From contig NZ_FYDG01000007.1 in NCBI RefSeq assembly GCF_900187365.1, positions 1 through 64,000 of the forward strand: DNA of 64,000 bases, in the 5' to 3' direction. This document shows, one piece after another, positions 35,311-46,199 of the stretch (positions within the stretch are counted from its first letter, which is position 1; every line of letters starts with the position of its first letter). Source of the DNA: Rhodoblastus acidophilus (GTDB lineage: Bacteria; Pseudomonadota; Alphaproteobacteria; Rhizobiales; Beijerinckiaceae). A model generated the notes under the pieces. That model searched no databases. It saw only the letters and a list, made by a program, of their open reading frames with translations, and was not told where the DNA came from. Position numbers and translations under genes: made by a program.

Positions 35311-36384
35311 TCAGCCGGTCTTCTTGTCCTTGTCGCGCCGGAACAGGAACGGCGCGACATCGCCGACGCCCGGCTGTTTCTCCACGATGAACGGCATCGG
35401 CCGGCACACCGCCATCGCCGACAGGCCGATGCGCGCGGTCAGCAGGCCGTTGAGCACGCCCTCGCCGAGTTTTGAGGAAATGCGCGAGGCGACGCCGTGG
35501 CCGACGATCTGCTGCAGCAGCGAATCGCCGATGGCGATGGTGCCGGTCAGCGCCAGATGGGTGGTGACGGCGCGCGCCAGCCGGAACGCGCCGAGCATGC
35601 CGGGACGGCCGCCGTAAATCTCGGAAATGCGCCGGATCAGGCGCAAGGCCTGGGCGGCGACGAAGACCACGTCGATGATGGCGCGCGGCGCCAGCGTCGT
35701 CACCATCGACACATTGCGCGCGGCCTTGGCGATCTCGCGGCGGGCCTCGGCGTCGAGGCCGGGCATCATCGCCTTTTCGGCGATCTCCACCCGCGCCGCG
35801 CCGTCGATGATCTCCTTCTTCAGCTCCTTCAGGCGCTTCAGCGCCGTCGCCGCCTCGGGCTTGTCGGCGTAGAGCGCCGCCAGTTCGGCGATCTTGGCCT
35901 TGGCCAGGGAGCCGTCGTCGGTCTCATGCGCGATGGCCAGCGCGCGATGCAGCCGGGCGATGGCCTGCTGGCGGAACAGGACGGCGATCTCGCGGCTCAC
36001 CAGCACGGTCAGCGCCAGCAGGACCAGCCCGACCAGCGCCGCCGAAATCCAGCCGAGCGCCATGCTCTTGGCGAACAGGTTCGCCACCAGTTCTTCGAGC
36101 CACAAGCCGACGCCGATCGAGAACAGCGCCCCCAGCGCCGACAGCAGAACGCCGCCCCAGCTCCAGCCTTTCTTGCGCTGCAGGAAGCCTTCGCGCTGGG
36201 CCTCCTCGGTGGCGCGCTCGGACGGCGGCTCTTGCGCCTCGGCTCTGGCGGCCTGCGCCTGGGCCTTCTCTTGCGCCTCGGCCTCGTAATAATCGGGCTG
36301 GGCGACGAATTCGTCGTTGAGCTGGTTCAGCAGAAAGGCGCGCGGCCGGGGTTTTTCGGGGCGGGGGTTGTAGGCCTCGCTCAT
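35311..36384 (-). CDS. YcjF-like (TIGR01620/DUF697) membrane protein
   Basis: 357 residues from the ATG at 36384, which overlaps the ycjX stop by 4 bases. There is a charged, Gln/Ala/Glu-rich N-terminal part, two membrane helices at about 95-155 (GGVLLSALGALFSIGVGLWL; LGWISAALVGLVLLALTVLV) and a DUF697 region with helices (RAIIDVVFVAAQALRLIRRI; GTIAIGDSLLQQIVGHG). It is the standard partner of YcjX in proteobacteria. The molecular function is unknown. Convergent with the YdjC-type gene. Confidence 0.9.
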   Translation of the reverse strand: MSEAYNPRPEKPRPRAFLLNQLNDEFVAQPDYYEAEAQEKAQAQAARAEAQEPPSERATEEAQREGFLQRKKGWSWGGVLLSALGALFSIGVGLWLEELVANLFAKSMALGWISAALVGLVLLALTVLVSREIAVLFRQQAIARLHRALAIAHETDDGSLAKAKIAELAALYADKPEAATALKRLKELKKEIIDGAARVEIAEKAMMPGLDAEARREIAKAARNVSMVTTLAPRAIIDVVFVAAQALRLIRRISEIYGGRPGMLGAFRLARAVTTHLALTGTIAIGDSLLQQIVGHGVASRISSKLGEGVLNGLLTARIGLSAMAVCRPMPFIVEKQPGVGDVAPFLFRRDKDKKTG

Positions 36385-37838
36385 GACATCCAATCTCCGA
36401 AAAGAAACTGACAGGCGCGGTCGAGGCGGATCTGCGCCGGCGGCGCGCCGTTGGGCGTTTGCGGCGGCCGGAACCGCAGGAACCGGACGTCGGCCTGATG
36501 CTCGGGAATGGCCAGCGTGTCGCCGCGAAACGCCTGACGCGGGTCTTCCGGCAACTGGCCCGGGAAAATGGCGGCTTCGGTCTCGCCGTCGAACCTGTGT
36601 CCGTCCAACGCCTCGCCCTTGAGCGGCGTTCCGACAATCGCGTCCAGCGTGTCGCGGCCGTATTTGATCTGGGCCTCGCGGGTGGCGCGCACGGCGGCCA
36701 GCGCGATCACGTCCACCTCGGCGCCAAAACCCTCGGCGCGGGCGATCGAGCGCGCCGAAAGCTGGCGCAGAATGGCTTCGAGCCGGTCGTGGCTGAGGTG
36801 GTGCAGATGGTCGGCCTTGGTCGCGGCGATCAGAATCTTGTCGATGCGCGGCCGGAACAGCGTGTTGAACCAATTGTTGTTGCCCGAGCGGAAGGCGGCG
36901 AGCACGTCGTTCAGCCCGCGCTGCAGGTCGCGCACCGCCTCGGCGCCGGAATTGAGCGCGGCCAGCGCGTCGACCAGCACGATCTGCCGGTCGAGCCGGG
37001 CGAAATGGTTCTGGAAGAACGGCTTGACGACATAGGTCTTGTAGGCCTCGTAGCGCCGCTCCATCATCGCCGCCAGCGAGCCCGGCTCGATATAATAGGC
37101 CTCGGGCAGGGGCAGCGGCGCAAACGTCAGCGCCGGCGAGCCTTCGAGATCGCCGGGCATCAGGAAGCGGCCGGGCGGCAGGGTCGACAGGGCGTAGGAA
37201 TCGGTGCGCGAGGCCCGCAGATAGGCGGTGAATTTTTCCGCCGCCCGCCGCGCCGCGCCCTCGTCCTCCGGCGCGCCCGGCTCCAGCGTGGCGGCAAAGC
37301 CGCGCCAGTCGGCCGCGAGCGAGGCGCGCGCCGCGCCGGCGCTGGCCTCGAACGTCTCGCGCGACCATTCGAGATAGGATTTTTGCAGCAGCGGCAGGTC
37401 GAGCAGCCATTCGCCGGGATAATCGACAATGTCGATGGTCATGGACGAGCCGCCGGGCATGAGTCCCTCGCGGCGCTCGAAATCGAGGCGCAGCCGCAAT
37501 TGCGAGATCTGCCGGGTCGATTGCGGCCAGTGGCGCCCCGGGCCGGACAGTGCGGCGAGATGATCCTCATAGGCGAAGCGCGGCACGTTGTCGTCGGGCT
37601 GCGGCTCCAGCCGTCCCGCGATGATTCGGCCTTCCTCGGCGACGCGAAAGGCGGGCAGGGCGTTCTTGTCGTTGCGTCCAAGCAGGGTGAGATGGCGGGC
37701 GAGTGCGGTGATGAAGACGGTTTTGCCGGCGCGCGACAGGCCGGTGACGCCGAGCCGCAGGCCGCGTCCGCGCACGAGATCGGACAGATTTGCGGCGCCG
37801 TTGCGGGCTTCGGCGAGAAGGGTATCGAGAATGGACAA
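36381..37838 (-). CDS. YcjX family P-loop NTPase
   Basis: 485 residues. The Walker A is GVTGLSRAGKTVFITAL (about residues 31-47), followed by DIVDYPGEWLLDLPLL, RQIVLVDALAALNSG and AATKADHL, which serve as switch and base-recognition motifs. The family is dynamin/GTPase-like and always found with YcjF. In enterobacteria the pair is part of the phage-shock regulon, and no psp genes are present here. GGAG lies a few bases before the start. It overlaps ycjF by 4 bases. Confidence 0.92.
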   Translation of the reverse strand: MSILDTLLAEARNGAANLSDLVRGRGLRLGVTGLSRAGKTVFITALARHLTLLGRNDKNALPAFRVAEEGRIIAGRLEPQPDDNVPRFAYEDHLAALSGPGRHWPQSTRQISQLRLRLDFERREGLMPGGSSMTIDIVDYPGEWLLDLPLLQKSYLEWSRETFEASAGAARASLAADWRGFAATLEPGAPEDEGAARRAAEKFTAYLRASRTDSYALSTLPPGRFLMPGDLEGSPALTFAPLPLPEAYYIEPGSLAAMMERRYEAYKTYVVKPFFQNHFARLDRQIVLVDALAALNSGAEAVRDLQRGLNDVLAAFRSGNNNWFNTLFRPRIDKILIAATKADHLHHLSHDRLEAILRQLSARSIARAEGFGAEVDVIALAAVRATREAQIKYGRDTLDAIVGTPLKGEALDGHRFDGETEAAIFPGQLPEDPRQAFRGDTLAIPEHQADVRFLRFRPPQTPNGAPPAQIRLDRACQFLFGDWMS

Positions 37839-37918
37839 AAGGGTCTCCGGGCGATCTCACCACGCAAGCGCCGACTCGTCTGCTGGGGCGGCTTCCTTTG
37901 TTTTAGCAGGATTTTTAT

Positions 37919-37942
37919 CCGAAAACCGACAGCGCTTTTCGG
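37919..37942. repeat. Short intergenic palindrome of Rhizobiales type
   Basis: CCGAAAA (37919-37925) and TTTTCGG (37936-37942) are perfect inverted arms around a 10-base loop, extendable with one mismatch. Such CCGAAAA palindromes are, as I recall, dispersed in Rhizobiales intergenic regions. It lies between sixA and the ycjX start. Confidence 0.55.
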
Positions 37943-37988
37943 AAATCCGCTGAGGCTCAGATGGGCGCCCGCCGCGACTTATACAGGG

Positions 37989-38480
37989 TCAGGCCAGAAA
38001 GGCGAGCAATTCGCCGCCGCTCCATGACATTTCGCTCCATGGCGTCTTCACATCGAAGGCGGCGAGCGCCGCCGGCGGAAAATAGCGTTTGAGCCGGTCC
38101 ATGTCGGCGCTGGGCCCGCGCCCGGCGAACAGCACGGCGAATTCGGCGAACGCGGGGTTGTGGCCGACCGCCAGCACGGTTTCGGCTTCGTCCGGCAGGG
38201 CGCGCAGCAAATCCAGCACGTCGTCGCCCTCGGCCCGGTAGAGACGGGGCGCGAGGCGCAGTTCGGGATTGGCGCCGCAGGCCGCGAGCGCGAGGTCGAG
38301 CGTTTCGCGGGCGCGCAACGCGTCCGAGCACAGGGCCAGATCGATGCGCTCGCCCCGGGCGGCCAGGGCGTCGCCGATGCGCCCGGCGGCCTCGCGCCCC
38401 GCGGGCGTGAGCGGCCGTTCGTGATCGCGATACTTGCCGGATTGGACGGCGTCGGCGTGACGGAGCAGGTAAAGGCGCAT
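37989..38480 (-). CDS. SixA-like phosphohistidine phosphatase
   Basis: 163 residues of the histidine phosphatase branch 1. The phosphate-accepting H8 is in LYLLRHADA, with R-x-L-T-P-x-G following (RPLTPAGREAAGRIG), SDALRARETLDLAL, and a second histidine in LAVGHNPAF. SixA in E. coli removes phosphate from HPt or phosphotransferase-system histidines. No partner is encoded nearby. The gene stands alone, 150 bases from ycjX. Confidence 0.9.
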   Translation of the reverse strand: MRLYLLRHADAVQSGKYRDHERPLTPAGREAAGRIGDALAARGERIDLALCSDALRARETLDLALAACGANPELRLAPRLYRAEGDDVLDLLRALPDEAETVLAVGHNPAFAEFAVLFAGRGPSADMDRLKRYFPPAALAAFDVKTPWSEMSWSGGELLAFLA

Positions 38481-38773
38481 GGTTTAGAAGATAGCATGAA
38501 ACATGCGCGCGTCACCTGACAGAGCGTCGCGCCGCCGGCCGACCCTGCGTCGCCGGGGGCGAAATGCAGGCGAATCGGCGGGTTGGCGTCGCGGTTCTGC
38601 GCGAAAATTTTCCCGGCGCGCCGCCTTGGCCTTTGGCGAAAGCCGCGGCTAAAGATTCGGCTTGGCGGGCCGGGCGCGCGGCGCGGCCTTTCGCCGCAAA
38701 ATCGCCGCGAAGTTTGGGCTTTTGCGCGCGGGTGCGATGGGCTAACGCTGGATGGCGAGCGGGGAGTGGGCGA

Positions 38774-39937
38774 ATGAGGCAGGCGGTGTGTTTTGTTGCG
38801 GGGGCGCTGCTGGTCGCTGGAGCGGCGCGCGCCGAGGACGCCGCGCCCGTCCCGGATTTCAGCCAGGGGGCGACCCACGTCATGCCGGCCGCGCCGGCGA
38901 ACGCCGCCGCTCCGGCTTCGGCCGCGCCCGCCGCCGAGTCCGCCGCCGAGTCCGCCGCGACTTCCGCGCCGCCCCGGCAATCGCCGGAGGCGCTGGCCTG
39001 CGCCAACGTCGACGGCAAGGCCAGCCCCGAGCAGCGCGACGCCGCCTGCTCGAAGCTGATCGATTCGCATCAGTGGCGCGGCAAGGATATTTCCTGGGCC
39101 TACGCCAACCGCTGCTCCGTTCGCGTGCGCCTCAAGCAGATCGATCGCGCGCTGGCCGATTGCTCCGAGGCGATCGATCAGGATCCCGATCTGGCCAGCG
39201 CCTATCAGCTGCGCGCCGAAATTCATCGCACCCGCGACGAACGCGCCAAGGCGCTTGAGGATTACGACAAGGCGGTGGCGCTGGGCGCGAAAAGCGCCGC
39301 CCTGTTCGGCGGCCGCGGCCTGGTGCGCCTGATCGAGGGCGACGCGGCCGGCGCGTTGCAGGATTTCGATCAGGAGGTGGCGATCGCCGGCGGCGTGGCG
39401 GAATCCTGGATGGATCGGGGCAGCGCCGAACTGGGCGTCGGCGACGACGTCAAGGCCGAGCAGGATTTCGCCAAGGCCGCCGAACTCAATCCCAAGGACC
39501 CGCAGCCCTGGATGAACCGCGGCGTCGCCGCCATCGGCCAGGGCGACGCGTCGCGCGCGCGGGCCTTTTTTGGCGAGGCGCTCAAGCGCGATCCCCACCA
39601 GACTTACGCCGCCCTGTGGCGCTTCATCGCGGCCGACGGCTCCGCCGACGCCGCCGCCGAATTGAGCGCCTACGCCGAAAAGTCCAACAAGGACTGGCCC
39701 TTCGCGGTGACGCAGCTTTATCTGGGCCGCGCCGAGGCCGCCGAGGCTTTCGGCGCCGCCAAGACCGACGATCAGCAATGCGAAGCGCGGTTTTACGTCG
39801 CGCATTTCCAGTTCATGAAAGGCTCGGCGAAAGACGCCGCGCTCGGGCTGAAGCGCGCCGTGGAGAGTTGCCCGAAGAATTTCATCGAATATTTTCGCGC
39901 CGCGGCGGATCTGAAAACGCTGGAAGCCGCCAAATAG
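38774..39937 (+). CDS. Secreted TPR-repeat protein
   Basis: 387 residues with a signal peptide (MRQAVCFVAGALLVAGAARA). An Ala/Pro-rich linker follows at about 25-75, then at least five TPR units (AYANRCSVRVRLKQIDRALA; AYQLRAEIHRTRDERAKALE; LFGGRGLVRLIEGDAAGAL; SWMDRGSAELGVGDDVKAE; PWMNRGVAAIGQGDASRAR). GGGAG lies 8 bases before the ATG. It should act as a periplasmic scaffold. The partner is unknown. The 293-base region upstream (38481-38773) holds no other gene that I can support. Confidence 0.87.
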   Translation: MRQAVCFVAGALLVAGAARAEDAAPVPDFSQGATHVMPAAPANAAAPASAAPAAESAAESAATSAPPRQSPEALACANVDGKASPEQRDAACSKLIDSHQWRGKDISWAYANRCSVRVRLKQIDRALADCSEAIDQDPDLASAYQLRAEIHRTRDERAKALEDYDKAVALGAKSAALFGGRGLVRLIEGDAAGALQDFDQEVAIAGGVAESWMDRGSAELGVGDDVKAEQDFAKAAELNPKDPQPWMNRGVAAIGQGDASRARAFFGEALKRDPHQTYAALWRFIAADGSADAAAELSAYAEKSNKDWPFAVTQLYLGRAEAAEAFGAAKTDDQQCEARFYVAHFQFMKGSAKDAALGLKRAVESCPKNFIEYFRAAADLKTLEAAK

Positions 39938-39986
39938 ACGCCGCGCGAGAGCGCGGCGCCGGGCCTCCAGCGGTAAATGGCGGCCG

Positions 39987-41414
<1,428 letters not shown>

Positions 41415-41422
41415 GTCGGGTC

Positions 41423-42295
41423 TCACTTGTTTTGGGTCTTGCCCGAGGCGGAATTGAAGAAGCGGAAGAAATCCGCCTGCGGCGACAGCACGAAGCGCGC
41501 CCCGCCCGCCTTCAGCGCGGTCTCATAGGACTGCATCGAGCGGTAGAAAGCGAAGAAATCCGCGTCCTGCCCGAAAGCGTCGGCGAAAATCTTCGCGCGC
41601 TCGGCGTCGCCGTCGCCGCGCAGGGTTTCGGCTTTCTGGCGGGCCTCGGCGACGATCACGGTGGCGTCGCGCTGGGCGCTGGCGTTGATCTGCGCCGCCT
41701 CCTGCTGGCCGAAGGCGCGATATTCCGCCGCCTCGCGGGCGCGCTCGGTGCGCATCCGGTCAAACACCTTTTCGGAAATCTGGCGCGGCAGATCGACCCG
41801 GCGGATGCGGGCGTCCACCACAGTCAGGCCGAATTTTTTCGCCTCCGTATCGACCTGTTCGCGGATCTTCGCGGTGAGTTCAAGGCGCTGGTCGCGCACG
41901 ATGCGGGTCTGGTCGGCGTCGCCGAGCACACGGCGCACGGTGGAATTCAGCACGGAGGCCAGCTGGTTGCCAGCGCCCGCGACCGTGCCGACGGTCTGGT
42001 AGAACCGCAGGGCGTCAGCGATGCGGTAGCGCACGAAGGCTTCCACCTCCAGCCGCTGGTTGTCGGAGGCGAGCACCTCCTGCTGCGGCGATTCCAGATC
42101 GAGGATGCGATTGTCGATGTAAACGACCGATTCGATCCAGGGCCATTTGACATGCAGGCCCGGCGCGGTGACGAGGCCCGCCGGTTCGCCGAACCGCAGG
42201 ATCAAGGCCTGCTGGGTCTGGCGCACCTCGAAGAAGGCGGCATAGACGAGCGCAAGCGCGAGCGCGCCGATAAAAAGAGCAATACGCCGCATCAC
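41423..42295 (-). CDS. hflC: HflC, regulator of the FtsH protease complex
   Basis: 290 residues: one N-terminal membrane helix (IALFIGALALALVYAAFFEV), then an SPFH/band-7 domain (QTQQALILRFGEP; KWPWIESVVYIDNRIL; VDARIRRVDLP) and a helical C-terminus. HflC forms with HflK a large cage around FtsH on the periplasmic side. It overlaps hflK by 4 bases (ATGA). Confidence 0.95.
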   Translation of the reverse strand: MMRRIALFIGALALALVYAAFFEVRQTQQALILRFGEPAGLVTAPGLHVKWPWIESVVYIDNRILDLESPQQEVLASDNQRLEVEAFVRYRIADALRFYQTVGTVAGAGNQLASVLNSTVRRVLGDADQTRIVRDQRLELTAKIREQVDTEAKKFGLTVVDARIRRVDLPRQISEKVFDRMRTERAREAAEYRAFGQQEAAQINASAQRDATVIVAEARQKAETLRGDGDAERAKIFADAFGQDADFFAFYRSMQSYETALKAGGARFVLSPQADFFRFFNSASGKTQNK

Positions 42296-43452
42296 TGGCC
42301 TCCCGCCGGTTTCGCATTGGTGGGGGCGCCCTGAAGCGGATTCAGCGGCAGCACCGGCAGGGCGCCGGCGCGGTCCAGCACAATCTTGTCGCCGGCGGCG
42401 AGCACGCGCTCCATGGTTTCGAGATAGAGGCGCTCGCGGGTCACATCAGGCGCCTTCTTGTATTCGCTGAAAATTTTCAGATAGCGCGCGGTCTGGCCGC
42501 GCGCTTCGGCGACCGTCTGCTCGCGATAGGCTTCGGCGGCGCGCTGGATTTGCGACGCCTCGCCGCGGGCCTGCGGCACGATGCGGTTGGCTTCCGCCTG
42601 CGCCTCGTTGACGAAGCGCGAACGGTCCTGCTGCGCGGCGGTCACGTCGCGGAAGGCGGAAATGACGGTGGGCGGCGGATCGACCGACAGCAATTGCACC
42701 TGCAAGATGGTGACGCCGGAATGATAGGAATCGAGAATGGCCTGCATCGCGGCCTGCGCGGCCGGCTCGATCACCTTGCGCTCGGCGGTGAGCAGCGGCT
42801 GGATTTGGGTGCGGCCGACGATTTCGCGCATGGCGCTTTCCGCCACGGCCTTGATGGTCTCGGCCTGGTTTTTGATGTTGAAGGCGAAATCCTCGGGGCG
42901 GGTCGGGTCGATCTGCCAGATCACGCGGAATTTCACATCGGCGATGTTCTCGTCGCCGGTCAGCATCAGGCTTTCCTCCGGCGCCTCGCCGACGCTGGAA
43001 ATGCTGGGAACGCCGCGCGCGCCCACGTCGATGGAATTGCGGTCGGTGACGTTGAGCTTGACCACGTCGCCAATGGGCGTCGGCCAGTTATAGTTGAGGC
43101 CCGGCGCGGTCTTGCCGACATAGCGGCCGAACACGAGATTGAGGCCGACCTGGTTGGGATCGACGGTGTAGAAGCCGCTGGCCAGCCATAGCAGGCCGAG
43201 CAGGCCCGCCAGCATGGCGCCGACCCTGGGCGTGAGGTCGCCGGGTTTGAAATTCTGCAGCCGGTCCTGCGCCTTGCGCACGATCCTCTCCAGATCCGGA
43301 TTTGGCCCGGACCCCCAGGGATTGTTGGGATCGGTGTTCCTGGAATCCTTGTTCCAGGGATTGTCGTTCTTCGGGGGCGAGCCCCAGGGACTGCTGTTGG
43401 CTTTGTCGTCGTTGTTGCGGGGCTGGTCCCCGCCTTGATTGTTCCAGGGCAT
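42292..43452 (-). CDS. hflK: HflK, regulator of the FtsH protease complex
   Basis: 386 residues. The N-terminus is Asn/Pro/Gly-rich (MPWNNQGGDQPRNNDDKANS), followed by a membrane helix (AMLAGLLGLLWLASGFYTVD) and the SPFH domain (QVGLNLVFGRYVGKTAPGLN; NVTDRNSIDVGARGVPSISS; LDSYHSGVTILQVQLL). It is the first gene of hflK-hflC-deg. A TATATA-like element about 30 bases upstream (near 43480) could be its -10 element. Confidence 0.95.
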   Translation of the reverse strand: MPWNNQGGDQPRNNDDKANSSPWGSPPKNDNPWNKDSRNTDPNNPWGSGPNPDLERIVRKAQDRLQNFKPGDLTPRVGAMLAGLLGLLWLASGFYTVDPNQVGLNLVFGRYVGKTAPGLNYNWPTPIGDVVKLNVTDRNSIDVGARGVPSISSVGEAPEESLMLTGDENIADVKFRVIWQIDPTRPEDFAFNIKNQAETIKAVAESAMREIVGRTQIQPLLTAERKVIEPAAQAAMQAILDSYHSGVTILQVQLLSVDPPPTVISAFRDVTAAQQDRSRFVNEAQAEANRIVPQARGEASQIQRAAEAYREQTVAEARGQTARYLKIFSEYKKAPDVTRERLYLETMERVLAAGDKIVLDRAGALPVLPLNPLQGAPTNAKPAGGQ

Positions 43453-43555
43453 GAAGTCCTCGAATTGTACTCCCCTTTATATAGCGCGCCGCGCGCGCGA
43501 CGGAACAGGGGTGCGTTGCTTTAGCGCGGGCGCTGTGGGGATTTCGGTTTCGGCG

Positions 43556-46102
43556 TTAGCGTTTTCTGGTCTTGGGCTTCCATCCGGCGGCTTGCCGGGG
43601 CTTGGCCTCGCCGCCGCCGAAATTGTGCGGCCCCATGTCGGCGTCGGTCGGCTTGTGGATGCGGGAGGGCGGCAGGTTGGCGGCCGGCCCGTATGCGCCC
43701 GCGCCAAATCCGCCGCCGTCGGCCGCGACATCGCTCTGGCGCGCCAAGGGATCGTCGGCCACGGTCATTTCGACGGCGCGCAGCCGCTTGATCTCGTCGC
43801 GCAGCCGCGCCGCGGTCTCGAAATCGAGATCGGCGGCCGCCGCGCGCATCTGCTTCTCCAGATCGGCCAGCGTCGCCTGGAAATTATGGCCGATGGCCGC
43901 CGGCGCCGCGACGCCTTTGTCGACGGTGACGTGGTCCTGCTCGGCCACCGAGCCGAGAATGTCGGCGATGCCGCGCTTGATCGTGGCGGGGGTGATGCCG
44001 TGTTCTGCGTTCCAGGCGAGCTGCTTTTCGCGGCGGCGCCTGGTTTCGCCCATCGCCCGCTCCATCGAGCCGGTGACGTTGTCGGCGTAGAGGATGACCT
44101 TGCCGTCCACATTTCGCGCCGCGCGGCCAATCGTTTGGACAAGGGAACGCTCGCTGCGCAAAAACCCTTCCTTGTCGGCGTCGAAGATCGCCACCAGCGC
44201 GCATTCGGGAATGTCCAAACCTTCGCGCAAAAGGTTGATGCCGACCAGCACGTCGAAGGCGCCGAGGCGGAGGTCGCGGATGATCTCGATGCGCTCGATC
44301 GTGTCGATGTCGCTGTGCATGTAACGGACGCGCACGCCATGCTCGTGCAGATATTCGGTGAGATCCTCCGCCATGCGCTTGGTCAGCACGGTGACGAGGG
44401 TGCGATAGCCCCGGGCGGCCATGTCGCGGATTTCGCCCAAAACGTCGTCGACCTGGGTGCGGGCGCTGCGCACCTCGACCGGCGGATCGACCAGTCCGGT
44501 GGGGCGGATCACCTGCTCGACGAACACGCCCTGGGCGCGCTCCAGCTCCCAGTCGCCGGGGGTGGCGGAGACATGCACCGATTGCGGCCGCATCGCGTCC
44601 CATTCCTCGAAGCGCAGCGGGCGGTTGTCCATGCAGGAGGGCAGGCGGAAGCCATATTCCGCCAGCGTGGCCTTGCGCCGGAAGTCGCCTTTGTACATGG
44701 CGCCGATCTGGGGCACGGTGACATGGCTTTCGTCGGCGAAGACGATGGCGTTGTCGGGCAGATATTCGAACAGGGTCGGCGGCGGCTCGCCGGGTTTGCG
44801 GCCCGTGAGATAGCGCGAATAGTTTTCGATGCCGGCGCAGGAGCCGGTGGCGTTGAGCATTTCAATATCGAACAGCGTGCGCTGCTCCAGCCGCTGCGCC
44901 TCGAGGAAGCGGCCGGAGGCGTGCAGCTCGTCAAGCCGCTGGCGCAGTTCGGTTTTTATGGAATCGACCGCCTGTAGCAGGGTGGGCCTGGGCGTGACAT
45001 AGTGCGAATTGGCGTAGAATTTCACCTGCTCCAGCTCGTGCAGTTTCTTGCCGGTGAGCGGGTCGAATTCGGCGAGGGATTCGACCTCGTCGCCGAAGAA
45101 GGAGATGCGCCAGGCGCGGTCCTCATAGTGGGCCGGAAACACTTCCACCGTATCGCCGCGCACGCGGAACGTGCCGCGCGAAAAATCGGGGGTGCGCTTG
45201 TATTGCAGCGCCACGAGATCCTGCAACAATTGCCGCTGGTCGAGCTTTTCGCCGACCGCGACCGAAAACGTCATCGCCGTATAGGTTTCGACCGAGCCGA
45301 TACCGTAGATGCAGGACACGGACGCGACAATGATGACGTCGTCGCGTTCGAGCAGGGAGCGGGTGGCGGCGTGGCGCATCCGGTCGATCTGCTCGTTGAT
45401 GGTGGATTCTTTCTCGATATAGGTGTCGGTGCGCGGCACATAGGCTTCAGGCTGGTAATAATCGTAATAGGAGACGAAATATTCGACGGCGTTATTGGGG
45501 AAAAAGTTTTTGAACTCGCCGTAAAGCTGCGCCGCCAGGGTTTTGTTGGGCGCGAGGATCAGCGCCGGCCGCTGCGAGCGGGCGATCACCTGCGCCATGG
45601 TGAAGGTTTTGCCGGAGCCGGTGACGCCGAGCAGCACCTGGTCGCGCTCGCCTTGCGTAAGGGCCGCCGTCAGCTCCTCAATGGCGCGCGGCTGGTCGCC
45701 CTGCGGCGTGTAGTCCGACACGAGTTCGAACCGGACGCCGCCCTCGGATTTTTCCGGCCGCGCGGGACGGTGGGGAACCCAGGGCCTGGCCTCCCGCAGG
45801 TTGGGATCGCCTTTCTCCAGCAGGTCGGCGAGGCGTTCCGCCGTCGCGCCGGAGGCGGTGGCGAAATTTTCGCGGGCGGGGGCGCGCTTTTTCGGCTTTT
45901 CGCGCACCAGCGCCGGCTCCTGGCCGAGGCCGTAGCGCGCCGCCTCCTCGTCGCTCAGGCGCTCGCCGGCGAAGGGGGAAGCCGCCTCGGCCAGCCCTGG
46001 CGACACCAGCGCCGGATTGAGCAAGGCCGCGAGATGTTGGTCGAGCGGCTTGACGTCCGGTTTTGAGGCGCGGCTGCGGGGGGAGGAGGGTTTCTTGGCC
46101 AT
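43556..46102 (-). CDS. uvrB: UvrB, excision nuclease subunit with extended N-terminus
   Basis: 848 residues; E. coli UvrB has 673. The family core begins near residue 127 ([20 protein letters not shown]). Helicase motifs follow: [13 protein letters not shown] (Walker A), the beta-hairpin region [20 protein letters not shown], and the C-terminal helicase motifs ([22 protein letters not shown]). A UVR coiled-coil motif lies near 740-780 ([20 protein letters not shown]). UvrB checks DNA damage with UvrA and hands it to UvrC. The extra 125 N-terminal residues are Pro/Lys/Arg-rich and look disordered, a variation seen in Rhizobiales. Confidence 0.96.
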   Translation of the reverse strand: MAKKPSSPRSRASKPDVKPLDQHLAALLNPALVSPGLAEAASPFAGERLSDEEAARYGLGQEPALVREKPKKRAPARENFATASGATAERLADLLEKGDPNLREARPWVPHRPARPEKSEGGVRFELVSDYTPQGDQPRAIEELTAALTQGERDQVLLGVTGSGKTFTMAQVIARSQRPALILAPNKTLAAQLYGEFKNFFPNNAVEYFVSYYDYYQPEAYVPRTDTYIEKESTINEQIDRMRHAATRSLLERDDVIIVASVSCIYGIGSVETYTAMTFSVAVGEKLDQRQLLQDLVALQYKRTPDFSRGTFRVRGDTVEVFPAHYEDRAWRISFFGDEVESLAEFDPLTGKKLHELEQVKFYANSHYVTPRPTLLQAVDSIKTELRQRLDELHASGRFLEAQRLEQRTLFDIEMLNATGSCAGIENYSRYLTGRKPGEPPPTLFEYLPDNAIVFADESHVTVPQIGAMYKGDFRRKATLAEYGFRLPSCMDNRPLRFEEWDAMRPQSVHVSATPGDWELERAQGVFVEQVIRPTGLVDPPVEVRSARTQVDDVLGEIRDMAARGYRTLVTVLTKRMAEDLTEYLHEHGVRVRYMHSDIDTIERIEIIRDLRLGAFDVLVGINLLREGLDIPECALVAIFDADKEGFLRSERSLVQTIGRAARNVDGKVILYADNVTGSMERAMGETRRRREKQLAWNAEHGITPATIKRGIADILGSVAEQDHVTVDKGVAAPAAIGHNFQATLADLEKQMRAAAADLDFETAARLRDEIKRLRAVEMTVADDPLARQSDVAADGGGFGAGAYGPAANLPPSRIHKPTDADMGPHNFGGGEAKPRQAAGWKPKTRKR

Positions 46103-46169
46103 GGGGGTGAATATGGCGGCGCGGGACCGGATTGGGAAGGGCGAGTTCCGTTCCCTCGCCCGACTTGCG

Positions 46170-46191
46170 GCGAGAAGGCGCCGGCGCCTTC
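46170..46191 (-). terminator. GC-rich palindrome between the VWA gene and uvrB
   Basis: A perfect 16-base palindrome (AAGGCGCC at 46175-46182 and GGCGCCTT at 46183-46190) lies 9 bases after the VWA gene stop. It has no T-run, so it is only a candidate terminator. Confidence 0.35.
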
Positions 46192-46199
46192 GCTTGGGG

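Noticed and set aside
35311-37410. A single 699-residue frame spanning ycjF and part of ycjX
   Set aside because: The first half is out-of-frame ycjX. The real ycjF starts at 36384 and overlaps the ycjX stop by ATGA.
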